From Fodinicurvata halophila (GTDB lineage Bacteria > Pseudomonadota > Alphaproteobacteria > Kiloniellales > DSM-21159): a DNA stretch of 64,000 nucleotides. The stretch lies in NCBI RefSeq assembly GCF_042651425.1, contig NZ_JBHSCW010000001.1, positions 248,001 through 312,000 on the forward strand, read 5' to 3'. The notes beneath the pieces were generated by a model. The model made no database searches. It was not told the origin of the DNA and was given only the letters and a program-made list of their open reading frames with translations. Shown here piece after piece: positions 10,279-20,048 of the stretch (its first letter is position 1; each line of letters begins with the position of its first letter). The position numbers and the translations under genes are program-made.

Positions 10279-11235
10279 CGCCCCGGCCAGGGCCGCATCC
10301 GGCTGGAGTTGACGGGCCATCTGCAGCCGATCCTCCAGGCTGGAGGAATTCGGCTGCATGTCGTCAATCCGGGCAAAGGGCACGCACAGCCCGGTCCTGT
10401 TGGCAATCTGGATGGCCAGGCCGGGGCGAGCATTGAGCTCCAGGATCAAGGGACCGCGCTTGCGGTCCAGCACCACATCGACCCCCAGATAGCCGAAACC
10501 GGTCAGATCCGCACAGCGCGCCGAAAGCCGCAGTATGTTCTGCCATCCTGGCACCTGGAGCCCCTCCAGTGTGTGACCCGTGTCGGGATGCAGGGTAATG
10601 GGCCTGTCATAGAGCATGCCGCCGCAGGTCACGCCGGTCGCCAGGTCGACGCCGACCCCTACACCCCCCTTGTGCAGGTTGGCCTTGCCGTCCGAGGCCC
10701 GGGTTGGCAGTCGCAGCATCGCCATGCAGGGGACGCCCCGATAGACAATGACCCGCAGATCGGGGACGCCCTGATAGGTCACCTGATCGAAGACGGAATC
10801 GAAGTCCACGCGGTATTCGACCATCGCTTCGTCGGGCTGTCCCGCCAAGCTGTACATACCGCTGAGAATATTGACCAGATGGTAGTGCAGGTCGTCATCC
10901 GTGATCATCGTCCCGTCCGCCTTGCGCCAGCCGTAGTGCATGCGGGAATCGATCACCATGATGCCGTTTCCCTGTGATCCCTGGGACGGCTTGATGACAA
11001 AACGCTCGCGCCCCTGCAGAAGCTGTTCGAAGCGTTTCACCTGCCAGTGCGCGGCCACGACCGCGTAAAGTTCGGGAACCGCCAGCCCTGCCTCTTCCGC
11101 AAGCCGCTTGGTCTTCACCTTGTCGTCGACCAGCGGGTAACGACGTCGATCGTTGAGCAGCATCTGATAGGAGGCATTGCGAGCATTGATGCCCAGCAGC
11201 CCCGCGCGCTTCATGCGTTTGACCATTCCGATCAT
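10270..11235 (-). CDS. Alpha-L-glutamate ligase-like ATP-grasp protein (RimK-related)
   Basis: This 321-residue protein matches the RimK-related family annotated as alpha-L-glutamate ligase-like. It has the N-terminal DKVKTKRLAEEAGLAVPELY, the ATP-binding FVIKPSQGSQGNGIMVI, and the metal-binding C-terminal LILELNARPGLAIQIAN. Such enzymes join an amino acid to a carboxylate through an acyl-phosphate, but the substrate of this branch is unknown. The start overlaps the stop of the 7TM gene by four bases. The three-gene set of ligase, inactive transglutaminase-7TM and aspartyl protease recurs in Proteobacteria and suggests a secreted or membrane-linked peptide modification. Confidence 0.85.
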   Translation of the reverse strand: MIGMVKRMKRAGLLGINARNASYQMLLNDRRRYPLVDDKVKTKRLAEEAGLAVPELYAVVAAHWQVKRFEQLLQGRERFVIKPSQGSQGNGIMVIDSRMHYGWRKADGTMITDDDLHYHLVNILSGMYSLAGQPDEAMVEYRVDFDSVFDQVTYQGVPDLRVIVYRGVPCMAMLRLPTRASDGKANLHKGGVGVGVDLATGVTCGGMLYDRPITLHPDTGHTLEGLQVPGWQNILRLSARCADLTGFGYLGVDVVLDRKRGPLILELNARPGLAIQIANRTGLCVPFARIDDMQPNSSSLEDRLQMARQLQPDAALAGASA

Positions 11236-12782
11236 CGTGATTTCTGCTTCATCAGGCTGCGAAAGCGGTAGAGCTCGATCACACGATAGCCCGTATAGCG
11301 CCCGAACAGCAGCATGAGTGCGAGAATCACCAGCAGCAGTTCGGGGAAGGTGAACAACAGGTGCTCTACCTCCCAGATGTTCATCACGAAATAGGCGGCA
11401 ACGGCGGCCAGGGCGCTCCCCAGGCCTTCCTTTATGCTCTCGACGGGCCCGTACTCTTCCCAGACGATGGACATGCGCTCGATGATCATGGCCAGGATGA
11501 CGATGGGAAAGAGGGCAATGGACAGTCCCATGCCCAGCCGCACGGTTTCCAGCAGGGTGCTGGCCACCGCCATGATCAGGATCACAATGGTCAGCACGGC
11601 CGACAGGCGCGGCACAAACAGCAGTTTCAGGCGCTCGAAGTAGAAGCGGAAGAACAGGCCCACCGCCACCAGGCCAGAGAACATCAGCAGGCCGGTGACC
11701 AGTTGCGTTTCCCGGAAGGCCAGCGCGATCAGCACAGGCATGAAGGTCCCGAAGGTCTTGAGCCCCACTACCTGGCGCAGGATCACGATCACCAAGGCCC
11801 CCAGCGGCACCAGCATCAGCACTCGATAAACCGCCTGGGTGTCCACAGGCAGCTGATAGAAAGTCAGTTTGCCGACGAAGCTGTTCTGCAGTTCGGTATT
11901 GAGGTTGGCCAGTGAAATGCGCGGCCGGGACTGTGCGGCATAGGACAGCGTCATGTCACTCAATTCGGCCCCGCTGAGCTGCATCTGGGGCGTGATACCG
12001 CGCCAGAGCGGTAGCAGGTTCTCCGGCATCGTCGCATCCTGCCCCTCGAGCGAATAGGCCTGCCACTGCCCGTCCATCAGGATCTCGATCCAGTGATAGA
12101 GCTCGGCTTCGCGATCGATATCTCCGAGTTCCACACCATGCACGGCCCGGGCCGGGACGTCGTACATGCGCAGTGCCTTTTGCGCCACCTCGGCTCGTCG
12201 CTGCGGAGAGGGGCCGTCGCTGCCGAACAGAAGGACCTCGTAATCGCGGGGGTTTTCCGCGTTCAACCGGCTTACCAACTGGGCCACGAAGGTTTCCGTA
12301 TCGGCCGAGCCCTGCTCCAGGTTTTCGACAAACTGTTCCAGCGCAACGCGCTCCGTTCCCGACAATTCCTCCGTTCCGATCTCGAGGACGGGACTGAGCT
12401 CCTTGGGTCCGTCCGAAGCCATGTCGCTCGAGAAGCGGTAGATATCGGCCTGATAGATCAGGGTCGCCGGACCTGTTCGATCGCGCACCGACCAGACAGC
12501 CAGCTCATTGCCGAGATCATCCGTGGTCCGCGTCAGGCCGAAGCCGCTGGAAAGGTAGGTCTCGTCCGTAACGCCGAAACTCCCCTGGGTCTGCGGCACA
12601 TAGGTCGAGAAGATCGCCGGCTCGCCATCCAGCTGCAGGTCAGCGCGTATTTCGAACCTCCAGGAGTCAGCTCTCTGCGAGGGCAGGATGGGAAAATCGA
12701 GAACCTCGGCTTTCCAGGCAAAAATGCCCAGCCCGGTAACTGTAAGCAGCAGGACCAGCAGATAGAGGTGGAGGCGTCTCAC
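11232..12782 (-). CDS. Inactive transglutaminase fused to seven transmembrane helices
   Basis: This 516-residue membrane protein begins with an anchor (LYLLVLLLTVTGLGIFAW). A periplasmic region of about 280 residues follows, then a C-terminal block of hydrophobic helices from about residue 312 (for example VLMLVPLGALVIVILRQVV and FTFPELLLVILALMLLFG). The periplasmic part corresponds to the transglutaminase fold known as inactive in this family; no Cys-His-Asp triad was found. Four-base overlaps on both sides (11232-11235 and 12779-12782) show tight coupling with the ligase and protease genes. It may present a substrate or pass a product across the inner membrane. Confidence 0.82.
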   Translation of the reverse strand: MRRLHLYLLVLLLTVTGLGIFAWKAEVLDFPILPSQRADSWRFEIRADLQLDGEPAIFSTYVPQTQGSFGVTDETYLSSGFGLTRTTDDLGNELAVWSVRDRTGPATLIYQADIYRFSSDMASDGPKELSPVLEIGTEELSGTERVALEQFVENLEQGSADTETFVAQLVSRLNAENPRDYEVLLFGSDGPSPQRRAEVAQKALRMYDVPARAVHGVELGDIDREAELYHWIEILMDGQWQAYSLEGQDATMPENLLPLWRGITPQMQLSGAELSDMTLSYAAQSRPRISLANLNTELQNSFVGKLTFYQLPVDTQAVYRVLMLVPLGALVIVILRQVVGLKTFGTFMPVLIALAFRETQLVTGLLMFSGLVAVGLFFRFYFERLKLLFVPRLSAVLTIVILIMAVASTLLETVRLGMGLSIALFPIVILAMIIERMSIVWEEYGPVESIKEGLGSALAAVAAYFVMNIWEVEHLLFTFPELLLVILALMLLFGRYTGYRVIELYRFRSLMKQKSR

Positions 12783-13348
12783 TCGGGCACCGCAAGATCA
12801 CAGTCCGGGGTGCTCGTGTTCTTCTCGCTGCCATTCACGAGGATTCCGGGCTGCATGAAATTGCGGCCGATCAGGGCCGAATAGGTCAGTTCGGTACGAT
12901 CGTTCAGGTTGACTTCCAGAGTCTTCTGCAGGTTACCCAGACAGATATCCATCATGATGACCGGACGGGAGTTTTCCTCCCCGACAATCTGCACGGTATG
13001 TACGATCTCTCTCTCGTACTCCGCGTTCTTGCCGTCGTCCCCCTCGGTGGTAAAACGTACCCACTCTTCATCGTCCTTTTCGAAGGTTTCGATGTTCGTG
13101 GCGTGCAACGAGGTCGTTTCGGCTCCGGTATCCAGACGCGCCTGCATTCGGATATTGCCCTCCACCAGGACAATCGGCTCTACGTAGCCGAACAGGCGAA
13201 CCTCGTACCAGTCCTCATCCCCATTCTCGTCATCAGCCAGGGCTGAAGAAACGTTCAAGAGGATTGCCGCCAGGGTGAAGAGAACCAATCGCGCCAGAGT
13301 GGGGAAAGACAGGGGCGTACTGGTGTCCCGCCGGTCTGCTGAAAACAT
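12779..13348 (-). CDS. RimK-associated retropepsin-like aspartyl protease, secreted
   Basis: The 189-residue product has an N-terminal hydrophobic signal (LVLFTLAAILLNVSSALA), consistent with export. Its core motif is RLDTGAETTSLHA, in which DTGA is the retropepsin catalytic loop. The family was once labelled ATP-dependent zinc protease (PF05618), but the DTG motif supports an aspartic peptidase. It is the first gene of the ligase operon, 142 bases downstream of the DUF481 gene. A periplasmic role in trimming a peptide or polymer made by the cluster is inferred. Confidence 0.82.
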   Translation of the reverse strand: MFSADRRDTSTPLSFPTLARLVLFTLAAILLNVSSALADDENGDEDWYEVRLFGYVEPIVLVEGNIRMQARLDTGAETTSLHATNIETFEKDDEEWVRFTTEGDDGKNAEYEREIVHTVQIVGEENSRPVIMMDICLGNLQKTLEVNLNDRTELTYSALIGRNFMQPGILVNGSEKNTSTPDCDLAVPE

Positions 13349-13490
13349 GTGTTCTGTTATCCCGTCCCGTTTATTCTGCCGTCCGGCTTGTCTTCAAACC
13401 AGCCGTTCCCTGCTGAATTACAGGGCACAGCCGCTCTTTGCAATCCGCCTGTAAGGGGCTCGGGACCTCCACAGGACCTGCAAAAAGCAC

Positions 13491-14480
13491 TTACCATTTA
13501 TAGCCCAGCCGGAGTCTCAGGGTGCGTTCCAAGTGATCCGCCTCGCCCCGCGGGTCGCTGTCGAGGTCGAGTTCCGTAACACCGGCCAGATAAAGATCGC
13601 CGAAGATCTTATAGCGCAGACCCGTCTCCATTTCAAAAAGCAGCCGCCCCGTCTCTCCATAGACATCCGTGGCACCGCTTTGCTCATGGAAGAAGGAGAC
13701 CCCTTCGACCAGCGAGGACAAACGCCGTTCATAACGGGCATCCCAGACCGCGAGGAGATCCTGATAGACTTCCTCGTCCTCGATCTTCTCGCGGCGATAA
13801 CCCGGCCCGGCCTGCACGGTCAGGCTCTGCTCCTTGCTGTTGAAGACATCATAGCCCGCCTGCATGACCGCCGTTATGCGCCGTTCCAGATCCGCGACGG
13901 AGTCCCGGCGATATTGCAGGCCCGGCGCAAGGAACAGCCTGTCGGTGAGGTACCGATTATAGGCCGTGCCGACACGCTGCCTGTCGACCAACGTGTTTCC
14001 CCGGGCCCGTTCGTGGCGGATATCCACGTCCAGGTCCAGGCGATCATCTTCCACGGTCCAGGCATTCTCCATGTCCACCAGATACTCCTGACGACTGCGG
14101 GCCGCATCCACGGCTGCGAAGCCGACTTCCAGGGAACCGCTCCAAGGAGACTCCGCCTCGCCTTCTGTCGCCTCGGCCTCTTCGCCCGGTGTCGAAGACT
14201 CGCCCTCCGCCTCGGGAGGGGACGCCCGTCTCTCCCGCAGGCTATCCCAGCGCAAGGAGATATCCTCGTCTTCGCTTTCCAGGCGCACCACACGATCAGC
14301 GGCGATGCTCAATGGGCCAGAATAGTCGGTGTCTATCACCACCGCGCCCTCCTCAACCGAAACCACCTCTCCACTGATCCTGTCACCGTTGTCCAAATGC
14401 ACCTGGTCAGCCGCGACAGGGACTGCAGACACGATCAGAGGGCTCATGAACCAGAGCCGTAAGATAATCTTGGAGAACAT
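13491..14480 (-). CDS. DUF481 family outer-membrane beta-barrel protein
   Basis: From the ATG at 14480 the protein is 329 residues with a signal peptide (IILRLWFMSPLIVSAVPVAA). A small N-terminal domain (DQVHLDNGDRISGEVVSVEEG) follows, then an acidic linker, then a C-terminal domain of alternating amphipathic strands ending in LRLGYKW. This is the layout of DUF481 proteins, predicted outer-membrane barrels of unknown cargo. A start 17 codons upstream at 14531 is possible, but it lies before the signal peptide. The gene precedes the aspartyl protease/7TM/ligase operon on the same strand and may share its function; that link is only positional. Confidence 0.78.
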   Translation of the reverse strand: MFSKIILRLWFMSPLIVSAVPVAADQVHLDNGDRISGEVVSVEEGAVVIDTDYSGPLSIAADRVVRLESEDEDISLRWDSLRERRASPPEAEGESSTPGEEAEATEGEAESPWSGSLEVGFAAVDAARSRQEYLVDMENAWTVEDDRLDLDVDIRHERARGNTLVDRQRVGTAYNRYLTDRLFLAPGLQYRRDSVADLERRITAVMQAGYDVFNSKEQSLTVQAGPGYRREKIEDEEVYQDLLAVWDARYERRLSSLVEGVSFFHEQSGATDVYGETGRLLFEMETGLRYKIFGDLYLAGVTELDLDSDPRGEADHLERTLRLRLGYKW

Positions 14481-14631
14481 GGGAAGGTTATTGCACAACC
14501 GGCTTTTCAGCAGATGCGTTGCGGGCAGCATTCTCGGGAACTATGGTATTCTGGAACAGTGTACTTTTTGGGACAATTGCAGTTCGCGGGGGTTCCCCTT
14601 TTCTCCATACCTTTCCGGAGCCGGATGCGTC

Positions 14632-16935
14632 ATGTCGGACAGACGGACAACGCGCACAGCCACCCACTGGGGCGTCTATGATGTCGAGACCGAGGAAGAT
14701 TCCATAGCCTCGGTTCGTCCCTGGCCTCTCGACCCGGACCCCTCGCCCCTGGGCCAATCCCTGGATGCCGTCGACGGGCCAACCCGCGTGCAGCGCCCGG
14801 CCGTCCGCAAGAGCTGGCTGGAGGGGGGTCCCGGCCAGGGGCGGCGCGGCGGCGAAGCCTTTGTGGAAGTCAATTGGGACAAGGCTCTCGACCTCGTGGC
14901 GTCCGAGTTGGAACGCGTACGCCGGGATCACGGCAACCAGGCCATCTACGCCGGCTCCTACGGCTGGGCCTCGGCCGGGCGCTTCCACCATGCCCAGAGC
15001 CAGGTCCATCGCTTCATGTCCGCCATCGGCGGCTATACCCGGTCGGTCAACAGCTATTCGCTGGCCGCTGCCGAAGTGATCGTGCCTCATGTCGTCGGCC
15101 ATCGCTACGGAGATGTCCAGCTGGGCTCGACCTCGCTCGGCGTCGTGGCCGAGAAAACGGACCTGATAGTCTGCTTCGGCGGAATTCCCCTGAAGAATGC
15201 GCAGGTCCAGAACGGTGGTCAGGGACAGCATCGCATCCGTGACCTGCTGATGCAGGCAAGACACAACGGATGCCGTTTCGTCAATGTGTCTCCAATTGCC
15301 GCCGATGTGGACCGCGAGCTCGAAGCCCAATGGCTAGCCCCGCGTCCCAACAGCGATACGGCCATCATGTTGGGGCTGGCGCACACCCTCGTAACGGAAG
15401 GCCTCCATGATCCAGCCTTCCTCGATCGCTACTGTGTCGGTGCGGCCCCCTTCCTGTCTTATGTGAAGGGCGACCGCGACGGACAACCGAAAGATGCCGA
15501 CTGGGCGGCAGCTATCAGCGGCCTGGAAGCGGAGGAGTTGCGCCAGCTCGCCCGCCAGATGGCAGCCTCGCGCACGATGCTGAACGTCAGCTGGAGCCTG
15601 CAGCGCGCCGAGCATGGCGAGCAGACCTTCTGGATGGTGATCGTTCTGGCCGCCCTGCTGGGACAGATCGGCCTGCCCGGCGGCGGGTTCACACTGGGGT
15701 ACGGCGCCGTCGGTTCGGTGGGCAACGGGGCAGCACGGTTCAAGCAACCGACCCTGCCCCCCCTGCCCAACCCGGTGGACAGCTATATTCCGGTGGCCCG
15801 CATCGCCGACATGCTGGAGAACCCCGGAGAGGCCTACAGCTATAACGGACAGCAGCGGCACTATCCGGATATCCGCCTGATCTACTGGGCCGGTGGGAAC
15901 CCCTTTCACCACCACCAGGATCTCAATCGACTGGTCGAGGCCTGGCAGAAGCCGGACACCGTGATCGTCAACGAACCCTTCTGGACGGCGACGGCCCGGC
16001 ATGCGGACATCGTCCTGCCAACGACGACGCCGCTGGAACGCAATGATCTCAGCGGGTCGTCCGCCGACGATTTCCTCGTGCTCATGGAGCAGGCCCTGCC
16101 ACCCCGGGGCGACGCCCGCAACGACTACGACATTTTCTGTGGACTGGCGGCACGCCTGGGCGTTCTGGAACGCTTCGGGGAAGGTCGGAATGAAGCCCAG
16201 TGGCTGGAAACGATCTACGAGACCTTCCGGCAGCAGTCCAACGAACTGCCCGCCTACGAGCGGTTTCGCAGCAAGGGGTACCTGCAGTTTGGCAATGGGC
16301 ACGCCGGCCAGGTTCGCCGAGTTCTGTTCGAGGACTTCCGTCGCGATCCGCAGGCCAACCCTCTGCCCACGCCATCGGGTCGCATCGAGATCTGGTCGGA
16401 GCGCATCGAGGGCTTCAAGCTGTCCGACTGCCCGCCCCACCCCGCCTGGCTGGCGGGCGAGGAATGGCTGGGTGCCGCTCGGGCCAACAGCTTTCCCCTG
16501 CACCTGCTGACCCATCAGCCGGCCACGCGTCTGCACAGCCAGCTGGATGCCGGAAGCCACAGTCGCGCCCACAAGGTTCGCGATCGCGAGGCCGTCCTCG
16601 TGCATCCGCGGGACGCCGAAGCGCGCGGCATCTCCGAGGGCGATATCGTGCGGCTCTTCAATGACCGGGGGGCCTGCCTGGCCGGAGCGCGCCTGACCAC
16701 GGACATCCGCCCCGGCGTGATCTGCCTTCCCACTGGCGCCTGGTATGATCCGGAAGTCCCGGGACAAGCGGGCAGCCTGGACAAGCATGGCAACCCGAAC
16801 GTCCTGACCCGCGATCGCGGAACCTCGGGCCTGGCCCAGGGATCCAGCGCCCAGAGCTGCCTGGTGCAATTGGAACGCTACGATGCAGACGCACCACCGG
16901 TAACGGCCTTCGTTCCGCCGCCGCTGACGGAGTGA
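14632..16935 (+). CDS. Cytoplasmic molybdopterin oxidoreductase of the BisC/TorA/DMSO reductase family
   Basis: The product is 767 residues, with the DMSO-reductase-family layout and a serine molybdenum ligand in NSYSLAAAE (Ser143). Cofactor-binding segments include WAGGNPFHHHQDLNRL, NEPFWTATARHADIVLP and HLLTHQPATRLHSQLD. There is no Tat signal and no N-terminal Fe-S cysteines, as in biotin sulfoxide reductase (BisC). Substrates such as biotin sulfoxide or methionine sulfoxide are inferred from the family. The frame is open for 101 codons upstream, but the conserved region starts at 14632, which has GGAG 11 bases before it. It is divergent from the DUF481 gene. Confidence 0.85.
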   Translation: MSDRRTTRTATHWGVYDVETEEDSIASVRPWPLDPDPSPLGQSLDAVDGPTRVQRPAVRKSWLEGGPGQGRRGGEAFVEVNWDKALDLVASELERVRRDHGNQAIYAGSYGWASAGRFHHAQSQVHRFMSAIGGYTRSVNSYSLAAAEVIVPHVVGHRYGDVQLGSTSLGVVAEKTDLIVCFGGIPLKNAQVQNGGQGQHRIRDLLMQARHNGCRFVNVSPIAADVDRELEAQWLAPRPNSDTAIMLGLAHTLVTEGLHDPAFLDRYCVGAAPFLSYVKGDRDGQPKDADWAAAISGLEAEELRQLARQMAASRTMLNVSWSLQRAEHGEQTFWMVIVLAALLGQIGLPGGGFTLGYGAVGSVGNGAARFKQPTLPPLPNPVDSYIPVARIADMLENPGEAYSYNGQQRHYPDIRLIYWAGGNPFHHHQDLNRLVEAWQKPDTVIVNEPFWTATARHADIVLPTTTPLERNDLSGSSADDFLVLMEQALPPRGDARNDYDIFCGLAARLGVLERFGEGRNEAQWLETIYETFRQQSNELPAYERFRSKGYLQFGNGHAGQVRRVLFEDFRRDPQANPLPTPSGRIEIWSERIEGFKLSDCPPHPAWLAGEEWLGAARANSFPLHLLTHQPATRLHSQLDAGSHSRAHKVRDREAVLVHPRDAEARGISEGDIVRLFNDRGACLAGARLTTDIRPGVICLPTGAWYDPEVPGQAGSLDKHGNPNVLTRDRGTSGLAQGSSAQSCLVQLERYDADAPPVTAFVPPPLTE

Positions 16936-16954
16936 CCGCCTGCAGTGCGAGAGG

Positions 16955-18115
16955 CTAGATGACCTCGCCCTGCAAGCCGCGTCGCGGGATGCTGATATCC
17001 TTGTGTACGCGTACACAGATGATCAGCCCGAATGTCGTCATTGCCGTCAGCATGGCCGTGCCGCCATAGGAAACCAGGGGCAGCGGAATCCCCACCACCG
17101 GCAGCAATCCCATGACCATGGCGATGTTGATGAAGACATAGAAGAAGAGATTGACCGTCAGCCCCAGCGCCAGCAGGCGACCGAAGTGATTGTTGCAGGT
17201 CAGGGCAACCGCAAAGCCATAGATGAAGACCAGCAGATAGAGGCCGAGCAGAATGAGCCCTCCAACCATGCCGAACTCCTCAGCCAGCATGGTAAAAATG
17301 AAGTCGGTCTGCTTTTCCGGCAGGAAGTTCAGATGGCTCTGTGTCCCTTCCAGGAAACCGCGGCCGAAGACCCCTCCCGACCCAAGAGCGATCTTGGACT
17401 GGGTAATGTGATAGCCGGACCCGAGGGGGTCGCTCGAGGGATCGAGAAACGTCAGGACACGATTCTTCTGGTATTGATGCAGGAAGTTCCAGGCCACCGG
17501 AAGGGCCGCACCGACCCCTGCCCCCACAAGCAGGAACTTCCACCAGCGCACACCCGCCAGCAGAAATATCGCTCCGCCAACCAGGGTCAGCATGGTAGCT
17601 GTCCCGAGGTCCGGCTGCTTGAGAACCAGCCCTGCCGGTGCCAGAACGAGAAACAATGGAAACAGCAGGTAAAGGGGACGGCGCACGTCTTCCAGTGACA
17701 GGCTGTGGAAGTAGCGCGCGAGTGCCAGGATCATGGCCACCTTCATGACCTCTGAGGGCTGCAGCTGGATCACCCCCAGGTCGATCCAGCGCTGCGCGCC
17801 CATGCCCACGGTGCCCTTGAATTCTACTGCTATCAACAGGAGCAGGGTGACGAAATAGGCCGGATAGGCAACTCGGAACCACACGCGAATGTCCGTCAGG
17901 GCAACCCCGATCATCAGGACCAGCAGCACACCGAAGCGCACCAGGTGACGTTCGGCCCAGGGATCCATATTGGCGTTGGCCGCAGAATAAAGCATGCCGG
18001 CCCCGATACCCGCCAGGGCACAGATCAGGAGCACCACGGCCCAATTGACCTGCAGCAGTTTCTGCACGACGGACATTGAGGGAGCCCGGCGGAAGCTGAG
18101 GTTGTAGCCCGTCAC
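16955..18115 (-). CDS. rodA: Rod-shape peptidoglycan glycosyltransferase RodA (SEDS family)
   Basis: This 386-residue, multi-helix inner-membrane protein has SEDS features: the loop KGTVGMGAQRWIDLG and the late segments FIFTMLAEEFGMVGG and GIPLPLVSYGGTAMLT. RodA polymerises peptidoglycan during cell elongation together with the transpeptidase PBP2. That protein is encoded five bases upstream, as is usual in rod-shape operons. It is the last gene of the mreBCD-pbp2-rodA series. Confidence 0.95.
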   Translation of the reverse strand: MTGYNLSFRRAPSMSVVQKLLQVNWAVVLLICALAGIGAGMLYSAANANMDPWAERHLVRFGVLLVLMIGVALTDIRVWFRVAYPAYFVTLLLLIAVEFKGTVGMGAQRWIDLGVIQLQPSEVMKVAMILALARYFHSLSLEDVRRPLYLLFPLFLVLAPAGLVLKQPDLGTATMLTLVGGAIFLLAGVRWWKFLLVGAGVGAALPVAWNFLHQYQKNRVLTFLDPSSDPLGSGYHITQSKIALGSGGVFGRGFLEGTQSHLNFLPEKQTDFIFTMLAEEFGMVGGLILLGLYLLVFIYGFAVALTCNNHFGRLLALGLTVNLFFYVFINIAMVMGLLPVVGIPLPLVSYGGTAMLTAMTTFGLIICVRVHKDISIPRRGLQGEVI

Positions 18116-18119
18116 GACC

Positions 18120-20000
18120 TCACTCCTCCAAGCTGGCCAACGGCGAGGGCGGCATGATGCCCATCGGATCCCGTCGCTGCGTCTCGATCAGCAGGTCTCG
18201 CGCGATGGGCGCGGCAACCGAACCGCCCCCGCCGCCATGTTCCACAACCACGGAACAGACATAACGGGGATCCTGCACCGGTGCATATCCGACGAAGAGC
18301 GCATGGTCGCGACGTCGCCAGGGCAGGTCCTCGTTGCGCACGATGCCAGAGGCGCGCTCCGAAGCCGAGATCCGACGCACCTGCGAGGTGCCGGTCTTGC
18401 CCCCCATTTCCCAGCCGGGAAGATGAATACGTGCCGAATAGGCTGTCCCCCGCTGCGTATTGCAAACGGCGTCCATGGCATCCAGAACGGAGCGCACCTG
18501 CAGGGGCAGGAGACCCAGGTCAGGCGACTCCTCCCTGACCTGCTCGGTCACATTCTTCACCCCCTCGATGCGTCGGGTCACATGCGGCCGAATGGCCTTG
18601 CCGCCGTTGACAAGGCGTGCCGTCATGACGGCCAGTTGCAGCGGCGTGGCCAGCATGTATCCCTGTCCGATGGCCTGGATCAACGTCTCGCCGCCCTGCC
18701 AGCGCTCTCCGATATTGGCCAGCTTCCAATCCTCGGTCGGCACCAGGCCCGAACGCTCGCCGGGCAGGTCGATGCCCACCGTCTGGCCGAACCCCATGCG
18801 CCGCGCCATTGAGGCTATGGCATCGATTCCCAGGCGCTTGGACATCTCGTAGTAATAGACGTCACAGGACTGCCGGATCGCATTGTACATATCCATGCGT
18901 CCGTGCCCGCCACGCTTCCAGCAGTGAAAGCGGTGATTGCCCAGATCCATGTGTCCGGGACAATAGACTTCTTCCTGAGGCCCGATGTGATTCTCCATGG
19001 CGGCCAGGCTGACCACCATCTTGAAAGTCGACCCTGGGGCGTACTGACCCGAGATCGCCTTGTTGGTCAGGGGCGCCAGAGGATCCTCGATCAGGCTGCG
19101 CCACTCGTCCGAGGACAGGCCGCGGGTGAAGGCCGACGGATCGTAGCTGGGCACCGAGGCCAGAGCCATCACACTGCCCGTAACGGCGTCCATGACAACG
19201 GCACTGGCACTGCGTTCACCGATCAGGCGTTGGTGGACGTAGTTCTGCAGCCCCATGTCGAGGGTCAGTTCGACTTCATGTCCCGGCTCGCCCTCCACAC
19301 GGGAAATCTGCTGCATGACCCGGCCCACCGCATTGACCTCGACCTGGGTATTGCCGGCCCGGCCGCGCAGGGCCTCGTCATGAACCTTCTCTATGCCGTT
19401 CTTGCCGATACGGAACCCGGGCAGTTCCAGCACGGGATCGCCCGTCAGGTCCTGCTCGCTGACGGCTCCCACATACCCGACGATGTGTGCCAGGGTCGGC
19501 CCATAGGGATAGTGGCGGCTCTGCCCGGCTTCAACCACGACGCCGGGCAGTTCCACGGAGTTCACCGCGATCCGACTGACCTGGTCCCAGGTCAGGTTCT
19601 CCTTGACCCGGACCGGCACGAAGGAACGGCGGCCCGAAAGCTCCCGCTTGATCCGGGCCCGATCCTCGTTGTCCAGCGGAATGATCCGGGCCAGGGCATT
19701 CAGGGTCTCGTCCACGTTCCGCGCCTGCTCGGCCACCAGATGCACCTGATAATTCTGCCGGTTGACGGCCAGCGGCACACCGTCGCGGTCCACGATGCGC
19801 CCGCGCCGTGGCGCACTGAGCCGCATGGAGATCCGGTTGTCCTCGGCCAGCATGCGATAGCGCTCGGCTTCGATGACCTGGAGATAATAGAGACGAGCGC
19901 CGAGAACCGACAAGAGCCCCACCTTCGCACCGCCGAGCAGAAGCGCACGGCGCGTGAAGGATTTCTGCCGATTCTGTTCCTCTGTACGGGCTCTGCTCAT
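18120..20000 (-). CDS. mrdA: Penicillin-binding protein 2 (elongation transpeptidase)
   Basis: This 626-residue class B PBP has one N-terminal membrane segment (LLLGGAKVGLLSVLGARLYYL) and a dimerisation domain. The transpeptidase domain carries SxxK as STFK (Ser324), SxN-type SCD near residue 379 and KTGTS near residue 533. It cross-links peptidoglycan with RodA in the elongasome. Its length and gene order (mreD upstream, rodA downstream) are typical. Upstream, 48 bases separate it from mreD. Confidence 0.95.
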   Translation of the reverse strand: MSRARTEEQNRQKSFTRRALLLGGAKVGLLSVLGARLYYLQVIEAERYRMLAEDNRISMRLSAPRRGRIVDRDGVPLAVNRQNYQVHLVAEQARNVDETLNALARIIPLDNEDRARIKRELSGRRSFVPVRVKENLTWDQVSRIAVNSVELPGVVVEAGQSRHYPYGPTLAHIVGYVGAVSEQDLTGDPVLELPGFRIGKNGIEKVHDEALRGRAGNTQVEVNAVGRVMQQISRVEGEPGHEVELTLDMGLQNYVHQRLIGERSASAVVMDAVTGSVMALASVPSYDPSAFTRGLSSDEWRSLIEDPLAPLTNKAISGQYAPGSTFKMVVSLAAMENHIGPQEEVYCPGHMDLGNHRFHCWKRGGHGRMDMYNAIRQSCDVYYYEMSKRLGIDAIASMARRMGFGQTVGIDLPGERSGLVPTEDWKLANIGERWQGGETLIQAIGQGYMLATPLQLAVMTARLVNGGKAIRPHVTRRIEGVKNVTEQVREESPDLGLLPLQVRSVLDAMDAVCNTQRGTAYSARIHLPGWEMGGKTGTSQVRRISASERASGIVRNEDLPWRRRDHALFVGYAPVQDPRYVCSVVVEHGGGGGSVAAPIARDLLIETQRRDPMGIMPPSPLASLEE

Positions 20001-20048
20001 GTTGTCCCGCCTGACATGCCTCTGTGAACCTTGTAAAGCAAGATCATC

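Noticed and set aside
14329..14631. Upstream extension of the molybdopterin oxidoreductase frame
   Set aside because: It overlaps the DUF481 gene on the other strand and the divergent promoter region; the conserved protein begins at 14632.
18903..20027. Forward-strand open frame of 374 codons opposite the PBP2 gene
   Set aside because: It is antisense to conserved transpeptidase motifs and has no family-like sequence.
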